From NCBI RefSeq assembly GCF_040954835.1, contig NC_090700.1, forward strand, positions 20,687,501 to 20,751,500: a stretch of 64,000 nt of DNA. The letters are read 5' to 3'. The notes under the pieces are model-generated. The model made no database searches, had not been told where the DNA came from, and saw nothing but the letters and a program-made list of their open reading frames with translations. Numbering within the stretch: the first letter of the stretch is position 1; every line of letters begins with the position of its first letter. The translations under genes and the position numbers were made by a program. Of this stretch, positions 37,887 through 50,329 are shown piece by piece. This DNA is from Lepisosteus oculatus. Lineage: Eukaryota; Chordata; Actinopteri; Semionotiformes; Lepisosteidae.

Positions 37887-38257
37887 AAACCCAAAAGTGA
37901 AATTGGAGAAGACAGTGTTTTCATTTCTTACATTTATTAATGTCATATCAGTATTGTCTAGATTTTGTAAAGCTCTTGTATGGGAGTCACCTCAATGAAC
38001 TGTATGTTCATCTATTTTTGTTATATACTGTATCTGCCCACATTAGAATCAATTTCTCATTTATCTGCATTAGTGCCCAGCAGACACACGCAGGGTAGAT
38101 TGAGGAAATATAAACAGACTGGCCTACGATTCTACTTAGCCACCTTTAAAACATTGTTTGTAATTAGTTGTAATTTTCCAGTACATGGAATATATTTTAT
38201 TAATAATTCAATGGAATCAACACAAAACACAAATTTTGCAAATGAAATTAATTTCAC

Positions 38258-39066
38258 AAAAATAAGTGCCTCAACTATTGGCACCCTTGATTTCAGTTGT
38301 TCATGTTGTGCACCCTTCCTTTGCACAGGTATGCGCATTTGAGACTTTTTCTATAATGCCTTATTAGATTGAAGAACACATCGGGGGGGATCATAGAATA
38401 TTCCCCTATACTGAATTTTTCCAAATCCTTATTATCCTTCAGGCAATGCTTATTGACTACTATCTACAATTCAAACCACAGGTTTTCAATGGGGATGAAG
38501 TGGCCTGAGGTGGCCATTGCAAAATGTTGAGTTGGAGGTCAATTAACCATTTTTTGGTTGATAATGATGTATGCCTGTGGTCATTATCTTGTTGGAAGAT
38601 CCACTTAAATCCAACTTGAAGCCCCATGGCAGTGGCAACCAGGTTTTTGGCTAAAATGTTCTTTGTAGAGTTCATAATGCCAGTGACCTTATCAAGGGCC
38701 AAGGACAAGTGGAAGCGAAACAGCCCCATTACATTAAAGATCCACCATTCTGTTTCACATGAAGTATGATGCTCTTTTCTGCATAAACATCCTTTTTTAG
38801 ACTGATATTCCTGACAAAGAGACCTATTTTTGACACATCTGACCATAGCAACCTGATGCAAACCAACTGCCAAAGCTGTTTAGGAAGCTGCAGGCACTTA
38901 CCGTGCATTTGTTGGTTGCTCTGAACATATATTACAATACAAGAATTTGTTTTTTTCATTTTCATTTTGAGTGTAAATGTAGGTTCTTATCTTTGTTGTT
39001 TATTTTATACCGGATTTTTTGCTAATCTTCATCAAGGTTAACAAATTTTGGAGGTGACTGTAAATC
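38258..39066 (-). mobile_element. Tc1/mariner transposon, internally deleted
   Basis: The minus strand encodes the C-terminal part of a Tc1-like transposase: ALDKVTGIMNSTK, then FQQDNDHRHTS with the second catalytic Asp, then KKWLIDLQLN. The frame is lost before the NPIE-type third acidic residue. Ends carry decayed inverted repeats: 'ctattggcacccttga' near 38275 and, reversed, 'tacagtcacctccaaaa' and 'aaccttgatgaagattagc' near 39062. At about 0.8 kb it is half the usual 1.6 kb, so the N-terminal half of the gene is deleted. Confidence 0.8.
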
Positions 39067-39899
39067 GAATGAAAACGCCAACTTAATGAATTTTTGTATT
39101 TAAGTGCGTTCTGTCAATCTGGCTTGAAATTTTCCAAAATAATTGTTCATTGCTGATGCTCTAGTGATGTCCCAAAGAATTCAGATGCAAATTGACACAT
39201 CCTTATTAAATGGACAGAGCATTATCTGAAACTAACTCACCTTCCTCTTTTTCAAAGGGTTTAATGCAATGTAACTAAATTAACAGGAAGAATGTTCTCT
39301 CAGAGCTTAAAATACTTTTAGTGGATTTCACTTGAGAAACTATGAGTAGTAACAAAAGGATAAAAAGCTATTTGAAACTGATTTAAAATTATACAGTAAA
39401 TCTGGGATAGTGTATGTATAATTCAAGTCAAAAGAAATACAATGATTGTAATGTTCTGTTTCTCTGATTCAGTGGCTCTAATTTGTGAGCATATTTGTTT
39501 TTTACAACTACAATAAGGACTTTGCAATTATTGTGAAGTGGTCTAATCTATCGCTGTTAGTCTCTGTTGCCTATATTAATGTAGGCTTTAATTGCAGTCC
39601 TTTGAGGCCCCAGGTCCTCCTGATTTGCAGTCTATCTCTGTTCTTAACTGCTTATTTAACTCTGTATTTGAGTAAACTACAGTAGACCAATTTTACCTAT
39701 TTCCTTGGCCTGAAGCAAGGGAAAGATTTAAACTCTAAACCTTTTTGAATAACCTGGACTTTAGCACTTAATGGACACTGGAAAGGCATTTAAAATAACA
39801 AGTACTGACACCGTTATGGAGGAGGAAACTGCTATGAACTACTTCAATGGCATCATTTACATGCACAACCCTAATCCCTCGAGAACCACACTCCAGAAG
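39067..39899. other. Intergenic, nothing recognised
   Basis: AT-rich spacer between the Tc1 and LINE remnants. Its end may be LINE 5' sequence too diverged to read. Confidence 0.4.
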
Positions 39900-41840
39900 G
39901 TTTCTTTATGTCTCTTTGTCTATATCTGAGAGAAGTGTGGAATGACATGAGGAAGATCTCCGGATACAAGTTGTCTGGTGACCAACAGAGTGAGGGAGGC
40001 CTGGAGAGGGCCAATGAGCTGAATCTTTTCTTTAACAGATTCGATACAGGGTCCAATGTCCACTCACCTCACAGGCCTTCACCCCAGTCACCCCATCATG
40101 AGATCCCTCCCACTCCTACTCCATCTTCCCCTGCCCTCCTTGGCCTATCCATCACAGCTGACAAGGTCAGAAGGGAGTTGAGGAGCCTCCATGCAGGGAA
40201 TGCAGCAGGTCCTGACGGTGTCAGCTCCAAGGTGCTAAAGATCTGCGCGGACCAACTGGGTTCAGTGCTGCAGTACATCTTCAACCAGCTTGAGATTAGA
40301 AAAGGTTCCGATGCTCTGGAAGACATCTTGCCTGGTGCCAGTACCCAAAAAGGGACACCCTAAAGTCTTGAATGACTACAGACCAGTGGCACTGACATCA
40401 CACCTAATGAAATCTCTGGAAAGGCTTGTACTGGACCACCTCAGAACCCTGGTGAGTACAGCACTGGACCCCCTGCAGTTCACCTACCGGCCACACTTGG
40501 GAGTGGAGGATGCAGTCATCTATCTGCTACACAGAGCTAACTCTCACTTGGAGAAGACGTGGAACATTGTGAGAGTTATGTTCTTTGACTTCTCCAGTGC
40601 CTTTAACACCATCCATCCACCTTTACTGAAAGATAAGCTAAGGGCGGCGCAGGTGGACACTCCCCTGATGTCCTGGATTATAGACCTTCTGACCTGCAGG
40701 CCACAGTATGAACGGCTGCAGAGCTGTGTGTCCGAACAGATTGTTAGCAGTCATGGGGCTCCACAGGGGACTGTCCTTGCACCATTCCTGTTCACCTTTT
40801 ACACCTCTGACTTCAGGTACAACTCTGAGAGATGTCATCTGCAGAAGTTTTTGGATGACTCTGCAATTGTGGAGTGTATTAGAGAGGGGAGGGAGGAGGA
40901 ATATAGGAGCTTGATTACCAACTTTGTGGAGTGGTGTCATCTTAATCATCTCCAGGTTAACACCAGCAAGACCAAAGAAATGATCTTGGACTTCTGAAGG
41001 AATAAGTCTCCGCTGAACCCTGTTTCCATCCAGGATGAGGACATAGAGGGGCTACAGTCCTACAAGTTCTTAAGGGTACACCTGGATGATAAGTTGGAGT
41101 GGTCTGGTAACACTGACGCCCTGTACAAGAAAGGTCAGAGCCAACTCTATTTTCTTAGGAGGCTCAGGTCCTTTGGTGTTTGTGGAAGACTGCTACACAT
41201 TGTTTTATGAATCAGTGGTGGCGGCAGCCATCTTCTATGCTGTTGTGTGCTGGGGCAGCACCATCATGACAAGAGATGCAATTAGGCTCAATAAACTTAT
41301 CAAGAAGGCTGGCTCTGTGGTGAGGATGAGTCTTGACCCCCTGGAGGTGGTGGCTGAGAGGAGAATGCTGACCAAGCTCACAGCCATCATGAACAACGCC
41401 TATCATCCGCTTCATGGGACTGTTACTGGACAGCAGTGCACTTTTAGCAACAGAGTGCTCCAGCTACAGTGTTCAAGGGAACGTTTCCACAGCTCTTTCC
41501 TCCCAGCGGCTGTCAGGGTGTATAACGCTGCCCTAGGCTAGGACTGTTACCCCTTCATTTGCTTGTCTATGGACAGCATGTTTGCTCCATTGTACTTTTT
41601 GGACAGTCAGTCAGTCCATAAACATGCATATTTTTCACATATTTTTATTGTTTCTACAGTGACTATGGTCATCACATTTTGCACACACCTATGTATTTAT
41701 TATTTAGGTATTTTATATTTATTTTGTTGTCTTATGTTTTTAGAACTATTCTGATGTCTGTTTTTTCTAGTCTTGGGCTGGACTGCTGTAACACATCAAT
41801 TTCGCCTACGGGATTAATAAAGTCTTATCTATCTCTATGC
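39900..41840 (+). mobile_element. Rex1/L2-like LINE, 5'-truncated and frameshifted
   Basis: RT domain in two overlapping frames: 'LRSLHAGNAAGPDGVSSKVL' (about 40175-40235), then from 40290 'VPVPKKGHPKVLNDYRPVAL', 'FFDFSSAFNTIHP', 'SHGAPQGTVLAPFLF', the catalytic 'FLDDSAIV' and 'HLQVNTSKTKEMILDF'. A TGA at 40996-40998 and further shifts follow before 'LNKLIKKAGSVV' (from 41290) and 'SSFLPAAVRVYN'. The 3' end is 'gggattaataaagtcttatctatct' at about 41810, the usual tail of this fish LINE group. The endonuclease is absent, so this is a dead copy. Confidence 0.85.
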
Positions 41841-42319
41841 CTCTTTATATCATCAACAGCTGGAAACACATAAAAAGAGTGGTTCTCTTAATACCCAACT
41901 CAAGTAGATCATTAAGAGCAGAGAGACACTCCAGGACTGGAGTTGTGCACCTGCAATAGACCAGTCTTCAGACTAGGAAGGCTGCTTTTCCTTTTTTGTT
42001 TTACATAACTAACCACAGGACAAACATGGGCTTCACTATGTGAGCGAGTATAACAGTATTCATTTTAAAAAGAATGTACAGTCAACTACAAGATGTGCAA
42101 TCACAGTCCAGTTTTTTCACGTAATCCAGATTTATTCCTGAACCAGGACAGCTGAGTACATCATTAACAACATATAACATTCTTGATCATTTGTGACACT
42201 TAAACCTTAAAAATGTGGATACTGGAGCGAAGAAAACTACAGGATTAATTAAACACTACAGGTAATAAAAAATTTGATATGAACAGATTTCTACCGTTAC
42301 CGACTTGCAGTAATGCACA
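41841..42319. other. Intergenic, nothing recognised
   Basis: Short AT-rich spacer between transposon remnants. Confidence 0.4.
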
Positions 42320-43430
42320 CTTTAGTCCCGGGGATAGCAAACTACGGACAGTGGACCAAATCTGGCTTGCTGAACGTTTCTAAGTGGCTTGCAGCTCGCT
42401 ACTGTTCGAATCTTGAGGGTTACTTTTTGCATCAGATATTGAAAATCTTCCCCGAATCTAGCCTCTACTTATTAGCTCTGCTGCTTTCTCTCAACACTAA
42501 CAGTCAGTGGATCCATGGGGTTCTCTATGAGTAATTTGTGTCATGTGTTCTGTGTATTAAGGGGGCAGTCGTAAGAATTGTTGTGTTATGTGGCTACCTG
42601 TATGAACAACATCTATTGCACGATGCATTTTACTTTTAGCCTAGGTTACATATGCCTCTGCTACAACTGATTCTTACCATAAATTAATATGGATTTTTGT
42701 TGCCTACTGTGATTGTCTCAGTCACGCAAATGACGTCTAGTTTATGCTATCTTGTTTGAAAGCAGGTAATGATTTCAAACGGTTCTAAAAGATCGATGCA
42801 GAAGGTAGAAAATTCAACGACAAATGGTCAGAAGAGTACTTTTGTGTCCCTTTGAAAGAAAAGGTAAGGTGTCTTATCTGTCAGGAAACAATCACTGCGA
42901 TTAAAGAATACTACATAAAAAGACATTATGAGACAAAACATCAGGCTACGTATTTGGAATACACAGGAGATGAAATGAGGGAAAAATTAGAACAGTTGAA
43001 AAAGTCGCTTCAGGGGTGTTTATTAAGCTGAGGAGATGTGCCCGGAGAAACGCAACCTATTCCAGTCGGTGAGTTTATCGGCTAGAACAGTTACTAGACA
43101 AGTGGAGGTAATGGGTGATGATCTCTTGCAACAGTTTAAAAGCAATGCCCAGAAATTTATTTATTTTCGCTCTGGATAAAAGTATTGATATAGTGGATAC
43201 AGCACAGTTGCTTGTGTTTTTTCAGGGCACTTATGAATTATTCAACTTCACTGAGGAGCTAGCTGCTCTTTACAATTTGAAAGGCACAGTTACTGGAGAA
43301 GAACTGTTTTTGAGTTTCTCCAAAACACTCAAATTGTTTGATTTAAAGTGGGACAATCTGAAATGTGTTACTGACAATGCTAAGAATATGACAGGAAAAA
43401 ATTGGACAGATGGGTAGAATAAACTGTTCT
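42320..43430 (+). mobile_element. hAT transposon remnant with BED zinc finger (GTF2IRD2/ZBED-like)
   Basis: The + frames contain a BED-type finger (CLICQE ... IKRHYETKH, about 42870-42945), then 'YLEYTGDEMREKLEQLKKSL'. After stops and shifts comes the catalytic core start 'ALDKSIDIVDTAQLLVFF' (from 43158), then 'LKGTVTGEELFLSFSKTLKL' and 'CVTDNAKNMTGKN'. This is the transposase type that gave rise to GTF2IRD2 and ZBED5. The middle and the C-terminal half are deleted. The 5' end near 42330 has 'ggggatagcaaactacgg', a possible decayed hAT end. It belongs to the same broad family as the intron element at 17324-18243 but overlaps it only in part. Confidence 0.8.
42513..42607 (+). repeat. Partner copy of the 90-bp repeat in timm10b intron 2
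   Basis: Direct-orientation match to 36425-36515, inside the non-coding 5' part of the hAT remnant. Confidence 0.75.
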
Positions 43431-43439
43431 ACACTGTTC

Positions 43440-45150
43440 ACTGGCCTGGGAGAACCAACATGTCTGAGAAAGTGCGCCCTAGAGTGATCATGATACAGTT
43501 TACAAGGAGGACGGCGAGGGACATGCTACGGCAAGTGGCGAGAGAATGAATATTAGAAGGATAATAAGCTGAGATTTGCAGAGGACTTGTCCCCCGCAGA
43601 CAGGAGCACCAGGACCCTGCTGTGGCCCCAGGTTGAAGCTGCCAGAAGAGAGGGGAGGAGACCCACTTTGTGGGAGTGAGGGATTTTGTAGACGGGAAGG
43701 AGGTTCGCTCCCAATGATTGTTCAGTTAATTAATGTTATGCTATATTTATTTTAGCAGCATATACAAGTGTTTATTTAGTGCTGGGTTTGGAATTTTGTA
43801 GTCATGTTTTAAGGATTGTTATAGTTCTGGTTCTTGAAAATAATTTAGACAGTCTTAGAGAGTTAGTTATGTGCTTTTGTGTACGTCTTTTTCTCAATCA
43901 ATGCCAGGGCTATTCGAAATATTGTAAAAAGAAAAGCGATTTTTTTTGTAAAAAAAAATGAATGCTGATTTTTATTTTATACAAGAAACACATGCATGCC
44001 AATTGGATTTTCACTTTTAGAGGAATCAGTGGGGAGATGATATTTGGCTTTCCAATGGTACTAACCACTCAGCTGCTGTTGCTGTTTTGAAGGGGAACTG
44101 TAATGGGAAAAATTCTTCACAGTAGTATGCATCATTCTGGGAGGTGGAACATTTTAACAGTTGACATTGAGAAAAAAAAATATAATTGTTAATGTCACCA
44201 ATAATAAAACACAAAATAGACTTCTTTTTCAGGAATTAGAAGATAATATGAAACAGATTTTAAATAGATTATCTGAAGCCCAAATAATTTGGGGTGGAGA
44301 TTTTAATACAGTGTTTGATGAGAGCTTGGATAGATGGACCCAAATGGTTAATTATAGTGGCGAGTCTGTTCTTTTGGAAAATTTGTATTTGGGATTGGGT
44401 GTAATTGATATCTGGAGATGTTTGAACCCAGGACTAAGTCAGTTTTCTTGGAGTAATCAAGAATTCTCAAAACAGTCAAGAATTGATCTGTGGCTTATTT
44501 CAAAAGAGTTGGAAAATTTTACCACCGATGTATATATGAGTTCTGCTGTTTTGACAGATCACAAAGGTATTTTTTTTTGGTTAATACATCTGGTTCTTTA
44601 AAAGCCAAAACAATTAGTTACTGGAAATTTAACAAAACTCTCTTGGAAGATGATCACTTTGTAAAGCATGCTAACTTAATTATCAGAGATTGTTATGGAA
44701 AGGCATTATACAACAACACTTGCAGCAGTTATTGGGAATTTATGAAGTATTAAATAAGGCAACTAGCTATTAAAAAGAGTAAGGTCTTAGTTATCTCAAA
44801 AGGAAAAAAAAAGAAGAGTCTCTTATTAAAGCTATAATTGACCCTACTCAAACCACTGATTACAGTCAGGAAGAAAAAGAAAAATTGAATCTATTGCAAT
44901 TGCAATTAGACGAGATTTATGAAGAAAAAGCAAAAGGTGCATTTATATGATCAAGAAGAAAGTGGATGGAAGAAGGTGAAAAAAAATACTAAATATTTTT
45001 ATCATTTAGAAAAAATAAATATAGAATACAAATTGATTGACAAGTTAGAACTTGATGGTAGTATTAGGGATAATTTCAAAGATAGAGCTTAATATGTTAC
45101 TGATTTTGATAAAAAAAATATTCAGCAAGACAGAACAAATTCAGATATGG
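43440..45150 (+). mobile_element. L1/Tx1-like LINE remnant (ORF1 end and ORF2 endonuclease)
   Basis: At 43465-43720 a frameshifted ORF1 C-terminus reads 'RPRVIMIQFTRRTARDMLRQ', then 'LRFAEDLSPADRSTRTLLWP', the RNA-binding end of L1-type ORF1. At 43960-44580 the APE-type endonuclease of ORF2 follows: an 'FIQETHACQLDFHF' start, then 'IIWGGDFNTVFDESLDRW' (44283-44340), 'QSRIDLWLIS' and 'LTDHKGIFF'. Beyond 44600 the linker before RT is traceable but broken, and RT itself is missing. It ends where the SINE-like unit at 45170 begins. Confidence 0.8.
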
Positions 45151-45169
45151 ATACTTTCCTACATTCTAT

Positions 45170-45560
45170 AAGGAGAGATGCTTTACAGGTAATGGGGACT
45201 CCCCTCCACCACCACCAACCAATGTGCAGCACCTACCTACATGATGCAACGGCAGGGGTCACCAGCAAAGGAGAGTGGTGTAACACCCCTACAGTTTTTG
45301 AGCAATTCCCTGGGATTTTTAATGACCACAGGGAGTCAGGACCTCAATTTTACCCTCAGGATGGTGCCTTTTTACAGTATAGTGTTCCTGTCACTATATC
45401 GGGGCACTGGGACCAACACAGACCTCAGGGAAAGCACCCCTTACCCCTTATCTTTTTTTTCCAGGAAGTCTCCAATCCAAGTACTTGCCAGGCTCACACC
45501 TGCTTAGTTTCAGTGGGTTAAAATTTGTGAGTTGCAGGGTGATATGGCATTTATGTTTCT
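45170..45560 (+). repeat. Second SINE-like/LINE-tail unit (same family as 8230-8665)
   Basis: Shares with 8230-8665 the words 'ccctgggatttttaatga', 'cagggagtcaggacct', 'tacagtatagtg-t-cctgtcac' and 'gccaggctcacacctgctta'. Ends 'gagttgcagggtgatatggc'. ORFs of 88 and 124 aa here are translations of the repeat. Confidence 0.65.
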
Positions 45561-47390
45561 CAGTCATAATGTGCCTCATAAGGGTGTTCTGTGCTTCAGT
45601 ACTTAATTTACTTTATGGTTTTTATACATTTTTTAATTACAAAGCAGACGGAGCAGTCCCTGTATTCATTCACATATTCACAGCAGATATATTAACATAC
45701 CAGAACTACAAACAATACCCTTGAGAAGGGGGATCAATAATGCTGTTAAACAAGTTATTTTGGAAATAAGAAAAGATTTAAAGTGAACAAAGAAGGAACA
45801 TTCTACACCCACAATTCCTAGTGTTTCTAGGCTGAAAAGCCACGTGATTGACTAACCAGAACACGATTGGCTAAAACCATGGCCTGCATCTTGGTAGAAG
45901 GGATGGCTGTGATTGGGCAAAAACTACCAAGAATGAGAGTGGATACTGTGACTGGAATATTCTGGTTACCAATAAGGGCCGTGATTGGCTAAAGCTTCAA
46001 AAAATTAATTGAGACTCAAGGCTGCTAGGGAGCGTCATACAGCCTTCTCAATTCATTTTGTGTTTTTACTATAAATTCAAGTAATCAGTGCTGATTTACT
46101 GTATATGATTAACAGAAATTGTCATGAAGACTTCCTAGAAGGCTTTGGAAAACTCCTTGCTTAATTTGGAAAAAAAAAGTTTAAATTACTTTAATTACAA
46201 GCGTAAAGAGTGATTAATTGTGCAAATAAGATTTGCTAATATCATTTTCATGATTGTAATTCAATGAAACAGTAAATTGCTTACCCTGAAAGCAATTTTG
46301 TTATCCAGTTGTATATATGTGATAACCCCAAGCTCAATTGTAATTTATTTCTGTACATTTAATAAAAATATAGAACCATAGTTTTCATTTTGATTCTTTG
46401 GATGATGCTTAGGTCACTGTTCTCTGTATATAATGTAGCAAAATGGCATAACGACTCTAGTCTGGCATTTCAGATTAATGTACACCTTGACTAACATTGG
46501 TCCTACATTTAATGTGAAACTAATGGGGTTTGAATTGAGGTTTTATGGCTTTATTTGCATATCAAAGCAACAGTTTAATTATTCTCATAAATCAGTATTT
46601 AATTGATACTCAGAATAGTCTCTAAAATACAACAGGTCATTAGAGAACACTGAGTTTGTTGCATATTCAGACCTCAAAGGCATTTTATGATTTACTGTAT
46701 GTTTGTAATTTACACATTCCCAAAAGTGAGCAAAGAACAAAAGCAAATAAAAGAAGCTTTTGAATTTCGTTAAGGACATACATTATTACTGTATTTCAGT
46801 TCTGCTTACCCTTTTCAGGAGTTCCCAAACCGATCTGCCATGAAAAGCCCATCACAAATGGTCACATTCAACAGATAATATGAAAATAAAATGTTAGAAA
46901 TCTTCTATTTTAAAATTAAATAATAATTGTGACAGATGCCACCTAGTGATACAAGGCCTCTGAGCACAAATTTCACAATAATATTTTTTATGATGCAGGA
47001 GGTTTTATTTTGGGTTAAAACCTGGTCTTGCATACCAGATACTCTGAAGAAACTCCTCCTTATTTACTACACATTCCCAATTAATCAACTGTGACTGCTT
47101 TCTATTCCAGACACCACTAATAGTATGAATTTATCTTTCATACACAAAAACACCCATGTGAAAATGTGCACTAGAACACTTCACTAATAATGCACTAATT
47201 AACAATGAAAGTGAAATTTTAAGAGTTAGAAGCCCCTGGCAGCCTTTAGTGGCAGCTTTATAGGCAGGTTTTTGTATAAAGCAGCACTTCGCATTTCGTT
47301 CTCCTCAGTGTACTCAAAGTGGAGTATTAGCCTGTGGCAAGATAAAGGACAGGCCGAAGACAAACAGTTTAAACAACTGTGGGGAGGGTG
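45561..47390. other. Intergenic AT-rich DNA with a CCAAT-box cluster
   Basis: No gene recognised. The only notable feature is the cluster of reverse CCAAT words at 45843-45996, listed separately. Confidence 0.5.
45843..45996 (-). repeat. Cluster of four 'tgattggctaaa' motifs
   Basis: Variants of (c)gtgattggctaaa occur at 45843 (attgacta), 45863 (attggctaaaa), 45910 (attgggcaaaa) and 45981 (attggctaaag), plus one forward ccaata at 45969. ATTGG is the reverse of the CCAAT box bound by NF-Y. No gene start follows, so it may instead be a decayed minisatellite. Confidence 0.5.
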
Positions 47391-47399
47391 GCACTGTCA

Positions 47400-47990
47400 C
47401 CTACAGTAGGTGCTGTCCTCCCCCCCTTACAGAGACTGCAGGCAGGATGGTGTTGTCATTCAGGCAACATCTGCTTGCTGAGCATTTTCCACAGCGTTTT
47501 TATCTGCTCCGATCACCATAGAGACAGCTGATGCAGAGCACCTGGATTTAATAAGAGCTGTCACACTAGCAGGTACTCTGAAGGTATTTATACCCTTCAG
47601 TCTCTCCTTGGCGATCCGGCATTGTTAACATCTCTTCCCTTCTGAGCCACCATCCAACATCCCAGCTGAGCCCTTCTTCTTGCTGGTTCCAGTTCCCTTA
47701 GGCTCTGCTTGAGAGTTCTTCTCACAGCTGTGCTGTCTGGAGGATTCCAGTGGCTGAGAGCAGACTGGAGCTCAGTCAGGTCTGAAGCAAGAACCCAGCC
47801 TCAGCAGAAGTCTCTCTCAGCCTGGTCCAGATAGCAGGAAAATTAATTTTGTCCTCTTCCAGGCCTGCCTGGACCACGCAAACAGCACACGGCTTAGTTT
47901 TTGGAGGAGACAGCTCTTAGGCATACACTTTGAATCAACCCATTTCCTGGTGCCCTCCAGCTGGACCACTCGTTTGGGGTTTCCTGTCTG
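47400..47990 (+). repeat. Possible LTR or LTR-leader fragment
   Basis: A GC-richer block in AT-rich surroundings. It has a TATA-like 'gaaggtatttatacccttca' (about 47580-47600) followed by pyrimidine-rich, stop-dense text with 'ctctgcttgagagttct' and 'cagcctggtcc', as in fish LTR promoters and leaders. I cannot find matching TG...CA ends, so this stays tentative. Confidence 0.3.
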
Positions 47991-47999
47991 CATGAAATG

Positions 48000-48544
48000 A
48001 AATAGTGATTTTTGTATTCATAAACAAACATCTCAACAAAAGGAAAGGGGGAAATATTAATAGAGAAGTAATAGAAAAGAATAAACAGTAATATGACAAT
48101 GTATAAATTCTTATTTCTGAACACATCAAATCATGGTTATCAGCTAATTCTTAAACAGTGGCATGGTAATGTAAAACTCAGCAACATGAAATTTAGTTTA
48201 TTTACCTATTTTACTATTTGTCTACCTACTATTTTGTTATTTATCTAGTCTGAGATATACACACTATTAAACTGAACCCAATTTGGGTGACTGTGAATTC
48301 AGACATTGTCTACACTTTATTCAACATATATATAAACAAATTTATGCATTGCTTCTGTTGTAGACTTGTCTAAGGTTTGTTATAAATATTACTTTTATTA
48401 CATTTTGCAAAGTTTAATAAGTTCATCTGACTCAAATAACATGACAAAACAATCTTAACACAGCCCTCAAATTTAGACACAATACCTGGGCTATGAGTTG
48501 TTTATAGAGATGGACTATTTGCAATTGCTTTTTATTATATTGCA
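48000..48544. other. Intergenic, nothing recognised
   Basis: AT-rich, no coding signature. Confidence 0.5.
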
Positions 48545-48855
48545 TATAGGGTTTGTGAGTTGGACTGCTTCATAGCAATGGGGCCCTGGGTTAAATTCCT
48601 GGAGTGCTGTCTACTTGGAGTTTGCATGTTCTCTCCAAGATAGCATGGGTTTCATCCAGGGGCTTCGATTTCCTCGCACAGCTCAAAGACAGTAAGTAAT
48701 GGACGTCTGTAACCTTGGCCATGCAGTGAGTGTTTGCATGTTTTATTCTGTGTGCGAGTGTGATGGACTGCCTTTCACCTCATGCAGCCCGGTTAGGCTC
48801 CAGTGTCCCCCACACTCCTGTACCGGCTAAAGCAATTTAGAAAATGGATGGGTGA
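48545..48855 (-). repeat. L2-type repeat tail, reverse orientation
   Basis: Reverse-strand copy of the family at 6262-6560: 'gggccctgggttaaattcct', 'tggagtttgcatgttctctc', 'gatggactgcc' and final 'aaaatggatggg'. Decayed and non-coding. Confidence 0.65.
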
Positions 48856-49194
48856 AAGTGTACTTTTTAGTAGGTCAATAGCAAAAAATCTCACAGAAAT
48901 CTATTCTGAATTTACAACATAACTGTAAAAAATACAAAAGGGTGAATGCACTCCAGGCACTCCAGCAGGTGTTTTGCATTCTTTTGGTCTGTTCAGTTGT
49001 TGGTCTCTATAATGTAGGTCTCTAGCTGTACTGTCACAGCTTATATCAGGGACATTATTGTGACTTCCTTTGTTCTTAATTCCATCATATTATTTAATTG
49101 TTGTTTTGTATTGTTATTTCAGGGAAAAATGTCCTATATTTAGGTCATCTGTCAACCTGTGTCTTTTTTTATTTGGATATGAATACCTTAAACA

Positions 49195-49480
49195 GCCGAC
49201 AGAAGGGCACCTCAGTCCATTCTTTTTTTAACCGCTTCTTCCAATTCAGGGTTACAGTGGAGCCCATTCCAGCAAGCAACAAGCACAAGGCTGGATACAC
49301 CGCGCACTGGACACTAGTCCATCGCCGGGCACACACACTCTCATACCAGCATCAATTTGCCCAGAAGCCAATTAACCTACCAATATGTCTTTGGATTGTG
49401 GGAGGAAATGGAAGCACCATATTAAAACCCACAAAAACATGAGGTGGAACATACAAACTCCACACATATAGCACTGAGGT
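49195..49480 (+). repeat. L2-type repeat tail, forward orientation
   Basis: Same family as 6262-6560: 'aaccgcttcttccaattcag', 'ggctggatacaccgcgcact', 'agtccatcgccgggcacaca' and 'ggattgtgggaggaaatgg'. Part of a 114-aa ORF is repeat translation. Confidence 0.7.
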
Positions 49481-50329
49481 CCCCAGCGAAGCGATTTTCT
49501 TCATGACCAATCATTGATAACCTCAAAAAGTAAGCAGTATATCTGTGTATACAGTTTCCTTTCTAAGCTGTGCATGTTAATGCGGTGCACTTTCAGTATG
49601 TCACACAGTTTAAGTTTCAAAACGTGTAACCAGGTGATAATGTGGGGGAAAAGGAGTAGTGTCCTTGCACAAGTAGCATGAACTAGCAATATTATGCAAC
49701 ACAAAAACCATGACATTTCCATCAAAGTAAAGTCCTTCAGTCCTTCAGTGACCAGTACAGCAACATTAAGCAACGCAAGTGACAGCCAAAACACCTGTTA
49801 TTTCATCCAAGTTACTCGTAATACAATTGTGGTGGTACAAGAAGACCGGCTTACCTCTTTGGATAAGTGAGTAAACATATCTCCGACCCTGAGAAAATCC
49901 AATATTAAATAGAGTTTCCCTTCTGTCTGAAAGGCTGAGGGGAACATGTACGTGACTTCTGCCCTATGTGGAAAAAACGTGGCATAATACCAATTAATGT
50001 GACTAAAATTAAACATTCAGAAGTCATACAGCAATTGATCAATACCGCCTACCTATCACAAAAGGGTAACTTTGTAATCAAAGTTTAGGCACATCAGAAG
50101 GAAGACTCCAAAGATGCCAGAGGAAACACAGCAGCAGATTAGGCAGCCAAAAGGTTCACACTGGAGACATTAGATCTGGGAATAAACGTTGCCCAACTTA
50201 AGCTATCTATATCTGAGAACAGACTGGGGACCTAGTGCCCTGGTATGAAAAAGAGGCCTCAGAAACTCTGAGGAGTTAGGAAAAAAAAGTAGCTGGGCTC
50301 ACTACGGAAGGAGTCTAGAGTTGAGGGGA
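49481..50329. other. Intergenic, nothing firm recognised
   Basis: Could contain decayed retroviral pol sequence upstream of the integrase fragment that follows, but I see no motif that shows this. Confidence 0.35.

Noticed and set aside
38460..38873. Possible stand-alone 137-aa gene on the minus strand
   Set aside because: It is the C-terminal part of a Tc1 transposase without its third catalytic residue.
47400..47990. Possible promoter and first exon of an unknown gene
   Set aside because: The TATA-like word and GC-richer context look like an LTR; no downstream exon with coding character follows within several kb.
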